A DNA stretch of 56,972 bases, from positions 1-56,972 of the forward strand of contig JAKVBK010000021.1 of assembly GCA_022447275.1 (NCBI GenBank). The letters are read 5' to 3'. Below, in pieces: positions 35,741 through 44,150 of this stretch. The notes under the pieces were generated by a model. It ran no database searches. It was not told the DNA's origin and was given only the letters and a program-made list of their open reading frames with translations. The stretch's first letter is position 1. Each line of letters starts with the position of its first letter. The position numbers and the translations under genes are program-made. This DNA comes from Oceanicola sp. Its GTDB lineage: Bacteria > Pseudomonadota > Alphaproteobacteria > Rhodobacterales > Rhodobacteraceae.

Positions 35741-37831
35741 CTAGTCGGCTGACAGCGCGGGCAACTCGCGCCGGAAGGGGACGCCGTCGCTGGCAGGTTC
35801 GCCCAATTCGCGGGCGTAGCGGTGGCCTGAATAGACTGCTGCTGCGATGGTGCCGGGGGCGATGCAGTCACCGATTTTGCGGAGTGAGGGCACGTCGGAG
35901 CGCCCGGCGATAATGTCTGCGGCCTGCAGGTATAGCGCCTCATCCGGCAGCCGCATGGTCACTGGTACGAATGTCTCGCAGGCAAGAGTATAAGTCTGCC
36001 CCGTATAACCGCAGGTCAGTGAGACGTGGTCTTTGCGGCAGGCCGCAACGCTGTGATTGGGAACAATCTGAACCCCCATCTTCATCAGTCGCGATTGAAT
36101 TCGGTGCTGTTCGAGGGTGTTGTGGGTCCAGGTTGAAACATCTGCAGCGGGTGTGACCAGTGTGACCGCGTGGCCTTCGGCACGCAGCTTCTCGGCCAGA
36201 ACGCTGCCCATGTAATAGTGTTCGTCATCATAGATCACGACAGGGCCCGACGCCTCTGCCCCATCCATCAGTTGATCCGGCGTCAGGACATGGGCGTTGG
36301 CATCCGTTTCAATCGGCGCATAAAGTGCCCGCCCAACGCCCGTGGAGACCCATTTTGCCCCGGTGGCAATCACAATGTGATCTGCGCCAAACTCAAGCAA
36401 CTGATCCGCGCTCAGCGTGCTTTCCAGATAGGTATCCACATTGGCCATCTGGCTGATTTGATACTTGCGGTAATCGATCACGCGGCGCCATTCACCGAGG
36501 CCCGGCAAGCGGCCTTCCCGGTTCAAACGCCCGCCCAATTCAGAGGCGGCATCCGCCAGTGTCACGTGGTAGCCGCGTTGCCCCAAGGCCCGCGCAGCTT
36601 CCAGCCCGGAAGGCCCGCCCCCGACGATCAGCACGCTTTCCTCGGCATGGGCCTTTGCAATCCGCTCCGGGTGCCAGCCTTTGCGCCATTCCTCGCCCAT
36701 GGTCGGGTTTTGGGTGCAGCGCAGGGGCACAGAGTGGAAATCTGCCGAAACGCAGATATTGCACCCGATACATTCGCGGATGTCCTCGAGCCGGCCTTCT
36801 TCCACCTTCTTGGGCAGGAAAGGATCGGCGATAGAGGGCCGTGCCGCCCCGATCAGATCCAGCGCGCCGGACTTGATCAGGGACACCATCGCATCTGGCG
36901 AGGTGTAGCGGCCAACCCCCACCACGGGTTTCGAGGTCACCTTCTTGACGAAGGACACGTAGCTGTCCTGAAAGCCCGACTGCGCAAAGCGCGAGGTCAT
37001 GGAGTCATTGTCCCAGTCGGAAACATTCACATCCCAGAGGTCAGGATATTCTGCCAGCATCTCGACGACATCGCGGCCTTCGCCTTCGCTGGTCAGGCCC
37101 GCCGATCCCATCAGTTCATCCACGGCAAACCGGGTGGCGATAGCGCAGCGGTCGCCCACTGCGTCTTTCACATCGGACAGAATTTCCCGGTAGAGACGGA
37201 CCCGGTTTTCGAGGCTGCCGCCATAAGCATCGCTGCGATCATTGTAGCGGCGCGACAGGAAATGAGAGATCACGCTGAGATCATGGCCGGCATAGACATA
37301 GATGATGTCAAAGCCCGCCTTCTTGGCCCGGATTGCGGCCTCTACGTGGTAGCGGCGGACATCTCGGATATCCTGCAGATCCATCGCGCGTGCCTGGATC
37401 GGCTCGCGGTAACTGACCGGCCGGGCCGACACCGTCATCGGGATCTCGCGGCTATAGCGGTTTGCTGTGTGCAAGCCGTCATAGCAGGGCTCGATCCCCG
37501 CAAGCCCGCCATGGGCGTGGATCTTGTCGCACATCTTGGCCATCACGGGGATGTCCCGATCATCCCAGAAGCGGCCCTCGATCACTGGGGTGAGTTCGGA
37601 GCTGTGGTGAATCTCAACCTGTTCGGTGCAGACCACGCCCCAGCCGCCTTCGGCCTTGATGCCCCGCATCTCTGCCATGGAGGAGGGGAACTGGTGCCCC
37701 ATCCCGTTGCAATGGGGCACCTGATAGAACCGGTTCTTCGTGGCCACAGGCCCGATCTGAACAGGCTCGAACAGGATGTCGTAGCGCGGATCGCGCTTGG
37801 AGGGCACGAAGTCGGTTTCAACGCGGGTCAT
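35741..37831 (-). CDS. DgcA-like N-demethylating flavoprotein
   Basis: Second TMADH-family protein (696 residues), a normal length for the family. Cys41 (VPHC) is the probable covalent FMN site, Tyr180 and His183 (YAGH) are the catalytic pair, and Trp273 and Asp276 match TMADH Trp264 and Asp267. The cluster ligands are Cys354, 357, 360 and 372. Gln71 replaces the substrate-cage Tyr60 and no tryptophan matches Trp355, so the cage for trimethylammonium is not kept. The pattern CTEQVEIHHSSE recalls DgcA, the dimethylglycine demethylase subunit. It starts within the amine oxidase stop (ATGA) and lies 17 bp before its paralogue. Its substrate is probably an N-methylated amino acid or amine. Confidence 0.93.
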   Translation of the reverse strand: MTRVETDFVPSKRDPRYDILFEPVQIGPVATKNRFYQVPHCNGMGHQFPSSMAEMRGIKAEGGWGVVCTEQVEIHHSSELTPVIEGRFWDDRDIPVMAKMCDKIHAHGGLAGIEPCYDGLHTANRYSREIPMTVSARPVSYREPIQARAMDLQDIRDVRRYHVEAAIRAKKAGFDIIYVYAGHDLSVISHFLSRRYNDRSDAYGGSLENRVRLYREILSDVKDAVGDRCAIATRFAVDELMGSAGLTSEGEGRDVVEMLAEYPDLWDVNVSDWDNDSMTSRFAQSGFQDSYVSFVKKVTSKPVVGVGRYTSPDAMVSLIKSGALDLIGAARPSIADPFLPKKVEEGRLEDIRECIGCNICVSADFHSVPLRCTQNPTMGEEWRKGWHPERIAKAHAEESVLIVGGGPSGLEAARALGQRGYHVTLADAASELGGRLNREGRLPGLGEWRRVIDYRKYQISQMANVDTYLESTLSADQLLEFGADHIVIATGAKWVSTGVGRALYAPIETDANAHVLTPDQLMDGAEASGPVVIYDDEHYYMGSVLAEKLRAEGHAVTLVTPAADVSTWTHNTLEQHRIQSRLMKMGVQIVPNHSVAACRKDHVSLTCGYTGQTYTLACETFVPVTMRLPDEALYLQAADIIAGRSDVPSLRKIGDCIAPGTIAAAVYSGHRYARELGEPASDGVPFRRELPALSAD

Positions 37832-39234
37832 TCGCTAATCGCTTTCTGTAGCTTTTGCTTTGCGGCGCCGCGTGCATCGCACGACGAGCAGGCCCCGCTC
37901 TCCATTGAGGCAAGCGCCATCTGCGCTGCGTTTTCACCGCTCAGATGTGCGCCTGAGCAGAGCGCGGCGAGGGGCACGCCCACGGCCTCGCCCGCAAAGA
38001 AGACGCGGTCGCCAAGGGGGTCTTTAAGGTCTTGGCGCGCGCCAAACCGCCCCGGTTTGGCAGCGGCATAGGCCCCCCGGGTGAACGGGTTGGCGTGCCA
38101 GTCGCTCATGTGGCCCTTGATGAAATGCTTGCGCGCGTCACTGCCAACGGCCTTGGCAAACTCTTCCAGGGCGAAGTCAATTGCCACATCGGCTCCCTTG
38201 GCCGACATGTCCCAGGCGAAGTCTCCGCCAAGGAAGCCAACGGCAAGGTCAAGCCCGGTCGGGAATGTCACGAAATAGCAGGCTTCAGCAGGCACTTGCT
38301 GGCTGGGCAGGGCGTAGCTCAGCCAGTTGTTCGGGGTCAGCCCGAAGCGTTCACCATCAAACTGCAGGGCGACCTTTGTCAGAAGGCCCATGGGCAGATC
38401 CTGCACGGCCTGCTGTTTCGCGACGGGCAACTCCGGGGTGAACCGGATGCCCCCGGCGGCGAGCACACCGGGTGACACTGTCACGATGCAAGTCTGGGCT
38501 GAAATGGTGCCGTCGGAGGTGATGATCTTCACGCCATCGCCGGACCAATCAATGGCCTCAACTGCGGTATTGAGCTTCACCGGCACATCGCGGCCAAGCG
38601 TTGCCACAAGCGTGCCCAAGCCTTCGCGCACAAGGTAGTTCACCTGGTACTCCGCATAGGCGTTCATATCCGCCGTCGAGACATTGGCCATGTCCATGCC
38701 ATATCCCATCGTGGTCCATGTCTGGGCTTCGGCGGAATAGGGCATGCCCTCGGGCAACACGCTGGCAATCGACACATCGTCCGCCTGCCAGACTTCCTCA
38801 TAAAGGGTCTCGAAGGCGCGGTCATATTTCGCCTTTTCCTTGCGGGGGGCTGGGGCACCATCGATGCGGAATGAATCAGAAGCTGAATTGTGATCCACCA
38901 GTTTGAACCCAAGGTCTTGGGCCAAGGAGACATGGGGCAGATTTCTGGGGCCCTGCAGCCACGCGCAGCCCTGATCGTAAGGCACGCCGAATGTATCGGA
39001 TTCCGTGTAGGCCCGGCCACCGATGCGATTGGAGGCCTCCACGACCAGCACGCTGCGGCCTTCGGCCATCAATTTGCGCGCCGCCCCAATCCCTGCAGAG
39101 CCTGCGCCGACAATCACCACATCGGGATTGGTGGGCAAGGCGCTCGCCATGCCGCCAAATGCCACTGCTCCCATCGCTCCGCTCATGAACGCCCTCCGTG
39201 TGAACCCAGTTTTCTTCTGTGCTTCAATTGTCAT
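37828..39234 (-). CDS. Flavin monoamine oxidase, Tat-type leader
   Basis: FAD-dependent amine oxidase (468 residues) of the monoamine oxidase/polyamine oxidase family. The N-terminus has a twin-arginine leader (FTRRAFMSGAMGAVAFGG, ending ASA near residue 32). The FAD motif VVIVGAGSAGIGAARKL follows, then the family hallmark RIGGRAYTES, and FFAGEAVG near the C-terminus. A Tat leader means that the folded, FAD-loaded enzyme would act in the periplasm. The C-terminal tail has a CSSC pair (GACSSCDARG), an unusual feature. It overlaps both neighbours by ATGA. It is a clear paralogue of the enzyme at 44937-46217, which has no leader. Likely role: oxidation of a primary or secondary amine outside the cytoplasm. 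Confidence 0.93.
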   Translation of the reverse strand: MTIEAQKKTGFTRRAFMSGAMGAVAFGGMASALPTNPDVVIVGAGSAGIGAARKLMAEGRSVLVVEASNRIGGRAYTESDTFGVPYDQGCAWLQGPRNLPHVSLAQDLGFKLVDHNSASDSFRIDGAPAPRKEKAKYDRAFETLYEEVWQADDVSIASVLPEGMPYSAEAQTWTTMGYGMDMANVSTADMNAYAEYQVNYLVREGLGTLVATLGRDVPVKLNTAVEAIDWSGDGVKIITSDGTISAQTCIVTVSPGVLAAGGIRFTPELPVAKQQAVQDLPMGLLTKVALQFDGERFGLTPNNWLSYALPSQQVPAEACYFVTFPTGLDLAVGFLGGDFAWDMSAKGADVAIDFALEEFAKAVGSDARKHFIKGHMSDWHANPFTRGAYAAAKPGRFGARQDLKDPLGDRVFFAGEAVGVPLAALCSGAHLSGENAAQMALASMESGACSSCDARGAAKQKLQKAISE

Positions 39235-39893
39235 TTGATCGATGCCGTTTCCGGCGTTGCGCCGGCCTTGAAATGCTCTGGCAGATTGTGACTGAGCAGC
39301 GACCAGAGCCGTGCCTTGGCATCGTCAACGGTCAGCCAGTCTGGATAGAGCATGATCCCCAGCCACAGCCCGTCTGCCATGCTTTCAATCGATTGCGTCA
39401 GGCCGAACGGATCGATTTCCTGCTGCGGGCTGGTCTTTGCCAAGGCCTCCAGTAAGGTTTCCAGCGCCAGACCCCGTTCGGTGTCAAACTCCTCGACCAT
39501 CTCGCGGTAGTAGGCGCGGTACTGCGCTTCGCCGAAAAATGCGAACCAAACCCGAAGCTTGGTATCGGTCAGGATGTCCTCGTGGAAATTCGCCTCGATG
39601 ATGCCCCATAGGCGCTCTGCGTCACTGAGATCGGGCTGGGCTTGTACGGCAGACCACCGGTCGCGCAGCTCCTCGGCAAGGAAGTTGAGCGTGGATTTCA
39701 ACAGGTTTTCCTTGCTGTCGAAATGCAACATCACCGTGCCCACGGACAGGCCCGCGCGCTTTGCAACCTGCGCTGTGGTCGTGCCGGAAATGCCCCGCTC
39801 GGCAATGGCGTCGAGTGTCGCCTCGATCAGCTGCTGCTGTCGGACTTCCTTTGGGGCCGTTCTGCGGACCTTCTGTTGGATCTCTACATTCAT
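39231..39893 (-). CDS. TetR-family regulator, BetI-like
   Basis: Repressor-type regulator of 220 residues. The helix-turn-helix spans about residues 17-62 (RQQQLIEATLDAIAERG, TTAQVAKRAGLSVGTVMLHF). The ligand domain follows, with the segment ANFHEDILTDTKLRVWFAFF and the end DGLWLGIML, both close to BetI, the choline/betaine-responsive repressor. It sits inside the operon between the transporter ATPase and the amine oxidase gene, with a stop that overlaps the next start. The TetR-type palindrome at 44006-44023 is its probable target. BetI similarity supports a quaternary or methylated amine as inducer. Confidence 0.92.
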   Translation of the reverse strand: MNVEIQQKVRRTAPKEVRQQQLIEATLDAIAERGISGTTTAQVAKRAGLSVGTVMLHFDSKENLLKSTLNFLAEELRDRWSAVQAQPDLSDAERLWGIIEANFHEDILTDTKLRVWFAFFGEAQYRAYYREMVEEFDTERGLALETLLEALAKTSPQQEIDPFGLTQSIESMADGLWLGIMLYPDWLTVDDAKARLWSLLSHNLPEHFKAGATPETASIK

Positions 39894-39907
39894 GTTTCAA
39901 ACATCTT

Positions 39908-41002
39908 TCATTTGCCATCCAGCACGATCAGAGCGTCGTCGTGCCAGCTGAGCCAAACGGGGGCGCCTTCCTCAAGCGCCCGGATTTCACCAAGATCGGC
40001 ATTCTGCGCGGACACGGCCATCGGCTCAACACAGCCGGGCACGCGGATATGAAAATGGGACCGTTCGCCCAGATAGCTTGTCATCTCCAGATTGCCCTGC
40101 ATGGCGGGCCCGTCCGGTGCTGCGCGATGCAAAACGATCTTCTCAGGCCGAATGGCGAGGCTCAGCCGATCCCCTTCGACAATGGCAGGGTGTGGCGTGG
40201 GAATGTCGATCTCGCCCACGGCATCGATATCCAGCTTGGTATGTCCGTTGACGCGGGACAGCACCCTACCATCGAGGAAGTTCATCGTGCCGATGAAGCT
40301 GGCCACATCCCGTGTGCGCGGCTGTTCATAGAGAGCATTGGGGGTATCCACCTGCAAAACATCGCCCCCCTGCATGACAGCGATACGGTCTGACAGCGTC
40401 AGCGCTTCTTCCTGGTCATGGGTCACGAAGACGAAGGTGATCCCAACGGAACGCTGCAACCGCCGCAGTTCAAGCTGCATCTGTTCGCGCAGTTGCTTGT
40501 CCAGTGCGCCCAAGGGTTCGTCCAGCAGCAGCACCTTCGGCTTCAGGATCAGCGCCCGCGCAAGCGCGACGCGCTGCCGTTGACCGCCGGAAAGTTCATC
40601 CGCCTTGCGATCGCCGTAGCCGGCGAGTTGCACCAGATCGAGCATCTCATCGACCATTGCATTGCGCTTGGCCTTGGGCAGGCGCTGCTTGCGCAGCCCG
40701 TAGGCGATGTTGTCGCGCACGTTCAGGTGGGGGAAGATCGCATAGTTCTGAAACACCATGTTGACCGGCCGCTCAAAGGGCGGCACGTCTGACATGGGTT
40801 GCCCGTCGATGAAGATCTCGCCCTGGCTGGGCGTCTCAAATCCCGCAAGCATGCGCAGAAGAGTGGTTTTGCCACAGCCCGATGCACCGAGCAGCGAGAA
40901 GAACTCGCCCTGCTGGATATCCATCGAAATGCTCTCGATGGCGCGGAAACTGCCGAAGGACTTGCCGACATTGCGGATGGAGATGAAACCGTCAGAAGAC
41001 AT
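39908..41002 (-). CDS. Polyamine-type ABC transporter ATP-binding protein
   Basis: ATPase subunit (364 residues) of the PotA/spermidine-putrescine class. Motifs: Walker A GASGCGKTT, Q loop VFQNYAIFPHL, signature LSGGQRQRVALAR, Walker B VLLLDEP and H loop FVTHDQEEA. A C-terminal TOBE-type regulatory domain follows (about 285-364, with LAIRPEKI). I prefer ATG 41002 (MSSDGF), because the AAGGA site abuts the other candidate at 41011 and is properly spaced for 41002. It lies 12 bp downstream of the permease gene. Confidence 0.93.
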   Translation of the reverse strand: MSSDGFISIRNVGKSFGSFRAIESISMDIQQGEFFSLLGASGCGKTTLLRMLAGFETPSQGEIFIDGQPMSDVPPFERPVNMVFQNYAIFPHLNVRDNIAYGLRKQRLPKAKRNAMVDEMLDLVQLAGYGDRKADELSGGQRQRVALARALILKPKVLLLDEPLGALDKQLREQMQLELRRLQRSVGITFVFVTHDQEEALTLSDRIAVMQGGDVLQVDTPNALYEQPRTRDVASFIGTMNFLDGRVLSRVNGHTKLDIDAVGEIDIPTPHPAIVEGDRLSLAIRPEKIVLHRAAPDGPAMQGNLEMTSYLGERSHFHIRVPGCVEPMAVSAQNADLGEIRALEEGAPVWLSWHDDALIVLDGK

Positions 41003-41014
41003 GCGCGGCATTCC

Positions 41015-41833
41015 TTAGCTTTGGGATTCTTCGGGCTCGATTAGGCCCAGTCGCCCGACCCACAGCGCAACAAACACCAGCAGGAAGGACACAAGAAGGA
41101 TGATGGAGGCCAGTGCCAGAACAGACGGGAAATTCTGAGGGAATCGCAGCTGGGTCCAGATGAACATGGGCAGCGTCGCGTCCGTTCCGGTCAGGAAGAA
41201 GGCCATGATGAATTCGTCAAACGAGATGGTGAAGGTCAGCAGCAGGCTGGCGATAACCCCGGGCAAGACCAGCGGGAATGTCACGCGCCAGAAGGTGAAC
41301 CAACCATTCTCGCCAAGATCGGCTGAGGCCTCTTCCATGGATTTGTCAAAGCCTTCGAAGCGGGGCAGCAATGTTGCAACTGCAAAGGGCAGGCACACCA
41401 CCAGATGTCCAAGCGTGACTGTGTAAAGCGACAGCGAGACGCCCAATCTGCTCAGCAAAATCAATAGCGACACCCCGAAGATGATGCCTGGAATGACAAG
41501 GGGCAGCATTACGAACGCCACGATGGCATTCTGGCCCGGCAGGCGCGAACGTGTGATGGCCCGGGCGGCCAGCGTGCCCAGGATCGTCGAGATGATCGAC
41601 ACCGCAACCCCCACCCGCATGCTGTTGCCGAGCGAGTCCCATACTGCGGACCGCTCCCACAGTTCTATGTACCATTGGAAGGTGAAGCCGCTGAGGGGGA
41701 ATTTCACATAGAGGCTGTCATTGAAGCTGAACAGCGGGATGAACAGGATCGGCACATAGAGCACTGTCAGGAAGGCGGCAGCGTAGATTTTCAGGCCGCG
41801 GTTCGGGCGCTTGATATAGGAAAGTTCGCTCAT
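41015..41833 (-). CDS. Polyamine-type ABC transporter permease, PotC-like
   Basis: Inner-membrane permease (272 residues) with about six helices and the ATPase-contact loop EEASADLGENGWFTFWRV. The opening KIYAAAFLTVLYVPILFIP and the SFDEFIMAFF block are typical of PotC-class proteins. ATG 41833 overlaps the upstream permease stop as ATGA; the longer in-frame reading would be inside that gene. It works with the PotB-like permease as a heterodimer. Confidence 0.92.
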   Translation of the reverse strand: MSELSYIKRPNRGLKIYAAAFLTVLYVPILFIPLFSFNDSLYVKFPLSGFTFQWYIELWERSAVWDSLGNSMRVGVAVSIISTILGTLAARAITRSRLPGQNAIVAFVMLPLVIPGIIFGVSLLILLSRLGVSLSLYTVTLGHLVVCLPFAVATLLPRFEGFDKSMEEASADLGENGWFTFWRVTFPLVLPGVIASLLLTFTISFDEFIMAFFLTGTDATLPMFIWTQLRFPQNFPSVLALASIILLVSFLLVFVALWVGRLGLIEPEESQS

Positions 41834-42756
41834 ACCACGGACTCCTGCGATTTGCGCGTCACGAACAGGAACACCAGTCCCACCGCTGCGATCCAGAGGG
41901 TGAGGATCACCGACAGCGCCGCCCCCATGGGCCAATTGTTCACGGCGCCAAACTGCAGCTGAATGAGATTTCCGATCATCGGGCTGTTCGGTCCACCGAC
42001 AAGCGCGGGCGTGATGTAGTCACCCGTGGTGGGGATAAAGATCAGGAACGTGGCCGAGATCACGCCGGGGATCGACAGCGGCAAGGTGATCCGGAAAAAC
42101 CGGCGCGCGGGCCCGTCCCCCAGATCGGCGGCCGCTTCAAGCAAAGAGCGATCGATCTTCTCCAAGGAGACATACATCGGAAGGATCGCAAAGGCGGCCC
42201 AGGCATGGGCCAGCGTGATAATCACGGCTGTCTGGCTGTACAGCAGGAACTCTAGGGGCGCATCGATCAGCCCCAAACCCAACAAGCCAGAGTTGATCAC
42301 GCCCTCGTAGCCGAGGATCACCTTCCACGAGAACACCCGCAGCAGATAGGATGTCCAGAATGGCAGCGTCATCAATATGATCCAAAGCATCTTGTTGCGA
42401 TGGACGTGAAACGCGACGTAGTAGGCCATCGGGTAGCACAGGAGAACTGTGGCCACCGTGGTAATCCCCGAAATCCAGAAGGACCTTGCAAGGAAGGCAT
42501 TGTAGATCGGCACGTCCATGGCTGTCTGGTAGTTGGCCATCGACATCGTCGTGTCGAAGTCAAAGCCGTCCCGGGTCCAGAAGCTCATGGCGATGAGGAT
42601 CGTGAAGGGGATCAGCATCCCGACAACCATGACCAGCAAAGCCGGAGACAGAAGTAGATAGCCGCGCGCCGTTTCGCTCTTGTACAACATGGAGCGCAGG
42701 CCCGACGGGCGCTGGCTGCGCGCACTGGGCGCCGAACTCATCTGGACATCTGCCAT
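41830..42756 (-). CDS. Polyamine-type ABC transporter permease, PotB-like
   Basis: Permease (308 residues) with a charged N-terminal stretch of about 30 residues, then six membrane helices and the EAA loop LEAAADLGDGPARRFFRI. The segment PFWTSYLLRVFSWKVIL and the PTTGDYITPALVGGP block are hallmarks of PotB-class subunits. GGAGG lies 7 nt before the ATG. A 75-bp space separates it from the binding-protein gene; I see no strong hairpin there. Confidence 0.92.
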   Translation of the reverse strand: MADVQMSSAPSARSQRPSGLRSMLYKSETARGYLLLSPALLVMVVGMLIPFTILIAMSFWTRDGFDFDTTMSMANYQTAMDVPIYNAFLARSFWISGITTVATVLLCYPMAYYVAFHVHRNKMLWIILMTLPFWTSYLLRVFSWKVILGYEGVINSGLLGLGLIDAPLEFLLYSQTAVIITLAHAWAAFAILPMYVSLEKIDRSLLEAAADLGDGPARRFFRITLPLSIPGVISATFLIFIPTTGDYITPALVGGPNSPMIGNLIQLQFGAVNNWPMGAALSVILTLWIAAVGLVFLFVTRKSQESVV

Positions 42757-42831
42757 TTAGGCCTCCGGGTACGATTGTGCCCGGGGCGCGGCACAGGGGC
42801 GCCCCGGGGCTCCGTTCAGGTCAAGAAAGGC

Positions 42832-43953
42832 TCAGAAGCCCGCCTTGATCATCTCGAACGTCTCGTTCATCCGGGACTCCCAGTTTTGATCCTGTGGGAT
42901 CATGAAGTGACCAGCGCCGAGGATATCTGCAGGGTTCTTCGACAGGCCAAGGCCGACAAGGGTTTCGTCATCGAATTCGTCGAAGGCGCGGGCGTTGGAG
43001 TGGCCATAGCCATATTCGCCAATCATGAACTGGCCGGCTGCCGGGCTCAGCATGGCGTCGATCATCTCATAGGCTTTGTCCACATTGGGCGCATCCTTGT
43101 GGAGCATGATCCCGCACACCCATGTCAACTGTCCTTCCTTGGGCTTGGCAAATTTCACGGGCACTTCGTCATACTGCAAGGCTACAGCAGAGCTGTTCCA
43201 TGTCATTGCCGCGACCATCTCGCCGGAGGCCAGCGCCTGCTCGAGGGTCGTGGTGTCATCGGAGTACAGGCGGATCAGCGGGCGCTGTTCGCGCATCACG
43301 GCAGAGATGCGCTCGAAGGCATCATCGGTGGCGATGTCCTTGAACGGTACGCCGGCCTTGATCGCCCCGCACCACCAGGCGTCGCCGCCTGAACCGAGCG
43401 AGCCAAGGCGACCGCCGTAGCGCTGATCCCAGAGCATATCCCAGCTTTCCTCGCCTTCCAGCTCGAACAGGTCCGTCCGGTAGGTGATTGACGTGCCGCC
43501 CCAGTCAAACGGGGCCATCCAAGTGCCCTGATCGTCGACATTCTCAGCCATGTTGACCAGTTCGGGCATCACATCGCCCCAGTTTGACAGGCGTGACGTG
43601 TCAATTGGCTGGAACAGGCCAGACTGCTTCCAGCGCTTCAGCCCGGCATTGCAGGGATGGGCGGCATCAACCACGAAGCCGCCGCGCATTTTGGTCAGGG
43701 CTTCCTCGGTGCCGCCGAAGATGGAGAAGTTTGGCGGAACGCCGTTCTTCTCAATGTAGGAGGGATAGAAATCGGCGATGTCATATCCGCCCCAGGTGAA
43801 AATCGTGGCTTCGTCGGGATTGGATGCCATTGCGCGCCGGGGCAGCAGTGGCGCTGTCATGAGGCCCACGCCCGCCGCGAGCAGCGATCGCGTGAAAGCC
43901 CTCCGCGAAAGTTCCCCGTTTCTGACTGCATTTAAATTGTCGACGACATCCAT
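42832..43953 (-). CDS. Polyamine-type ABC transporter substrate-binding protein with Tat-like leader
   Basis: Periplasmic solute-binding protein of the PotD/PotF class (373 residues), first gene of the operon. The leader SRRAFTRSLLAAGVGLMTAP has a twin-arginine pair and ends near AMA (residue 43), so export may use the Tat path. The mature protein starts with the PotD-like IFTWGGYDIADF, and contains FDWGGTSITYRTD and WDMLWDQRYGGRLG, typical of this class. The PotD aspartates that bind polyamine nitrogens cannot be assigned with confidence, so the ligand may be a mono-amine or betaine rather than a polyamine. GGGGAGAAG precedes the ATG. Confidence 0.93.
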   Translation of the reverse strand: MDVVDNLNAVRNGELSRRAFTRSLLAAGVGLMTAPLLPRRAMASNPDEATIFTWGGYDIADFYPSYIEKNGVPPNFSIFGGTEEALTKMRGGFVVDAAHPCNAGLKRWKQSGLFQPIDTSRLSNWGDVMPELVNMAENVDDQGTWMAPFDWGGTSITYRTDLFELEGEESWDMLWDQRYGGRLGSLGSGGDAWWCGAIKAGVPFKDIATDDAFERISAVMREQRPLIRLYSDDTTTLEQALASGEMVAAMTWNSSAVALQYDEVPVKFAKPKEGQLTWVCGIMLHKDAPNVDKAYEMIDAMLSPAAGQFMIGEYGYGHSNARAFDEFDDETLVGLGLSKNPADILGAGHFMIPQDQNWESRMNETFEMIKAGF

Positions 43954-44005
43954 GATCTTCTCCCCTTTCCGGTACTGAAGTTCTTTCTGTACACGGCCCC
44001 CTCAC

Positions 44006-44023
44006 TGAATGACCGTTCATTCA
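44006..44023. promoter_or_regulatory. TetR-type operator between the amine operon and the cupin gene
   Basis: TGAATGACCGTTCATTCA is an 18-bp inverted repeat with 8 of 9 symmetric pairs, the form usual for TetR-family operators. It lies in the 197-bp divergent promoter region, 53 bp before the binding-protein start and 128 bp before the cupin start, so one repressor could hold both directions. The BetI-like TetR at 39231-39893 is the natural candidate. Confidence 0.65.
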
Positions 44024-44150
44024 AGAATGTTATTGACGAACTCACCCGTCAAGCGTTTTTGTCGCAGGCAGGAAAGAATCTGCCTGTGCCCTGAAATAAG
44101 GCGACTTCTTTGGGGGCAATGGCGCGCAGTACAGCACGAGGGGAAAGCAC

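Noticed and set aside
36170-38071. 633-codon plus-strand frame over the DgcA-like gene
   Set aside because: It is antisense to a flavoprotein with all cofactor residues; the translation shows low-complexity His, Gly and Arg content.
42757-42831. Possible riboswitch between the binding-protein and permease genes
   Set aside because: The 75-bp space shows no conserved glycine, guanidine or SAM riboswitch core and no strong hairpin.
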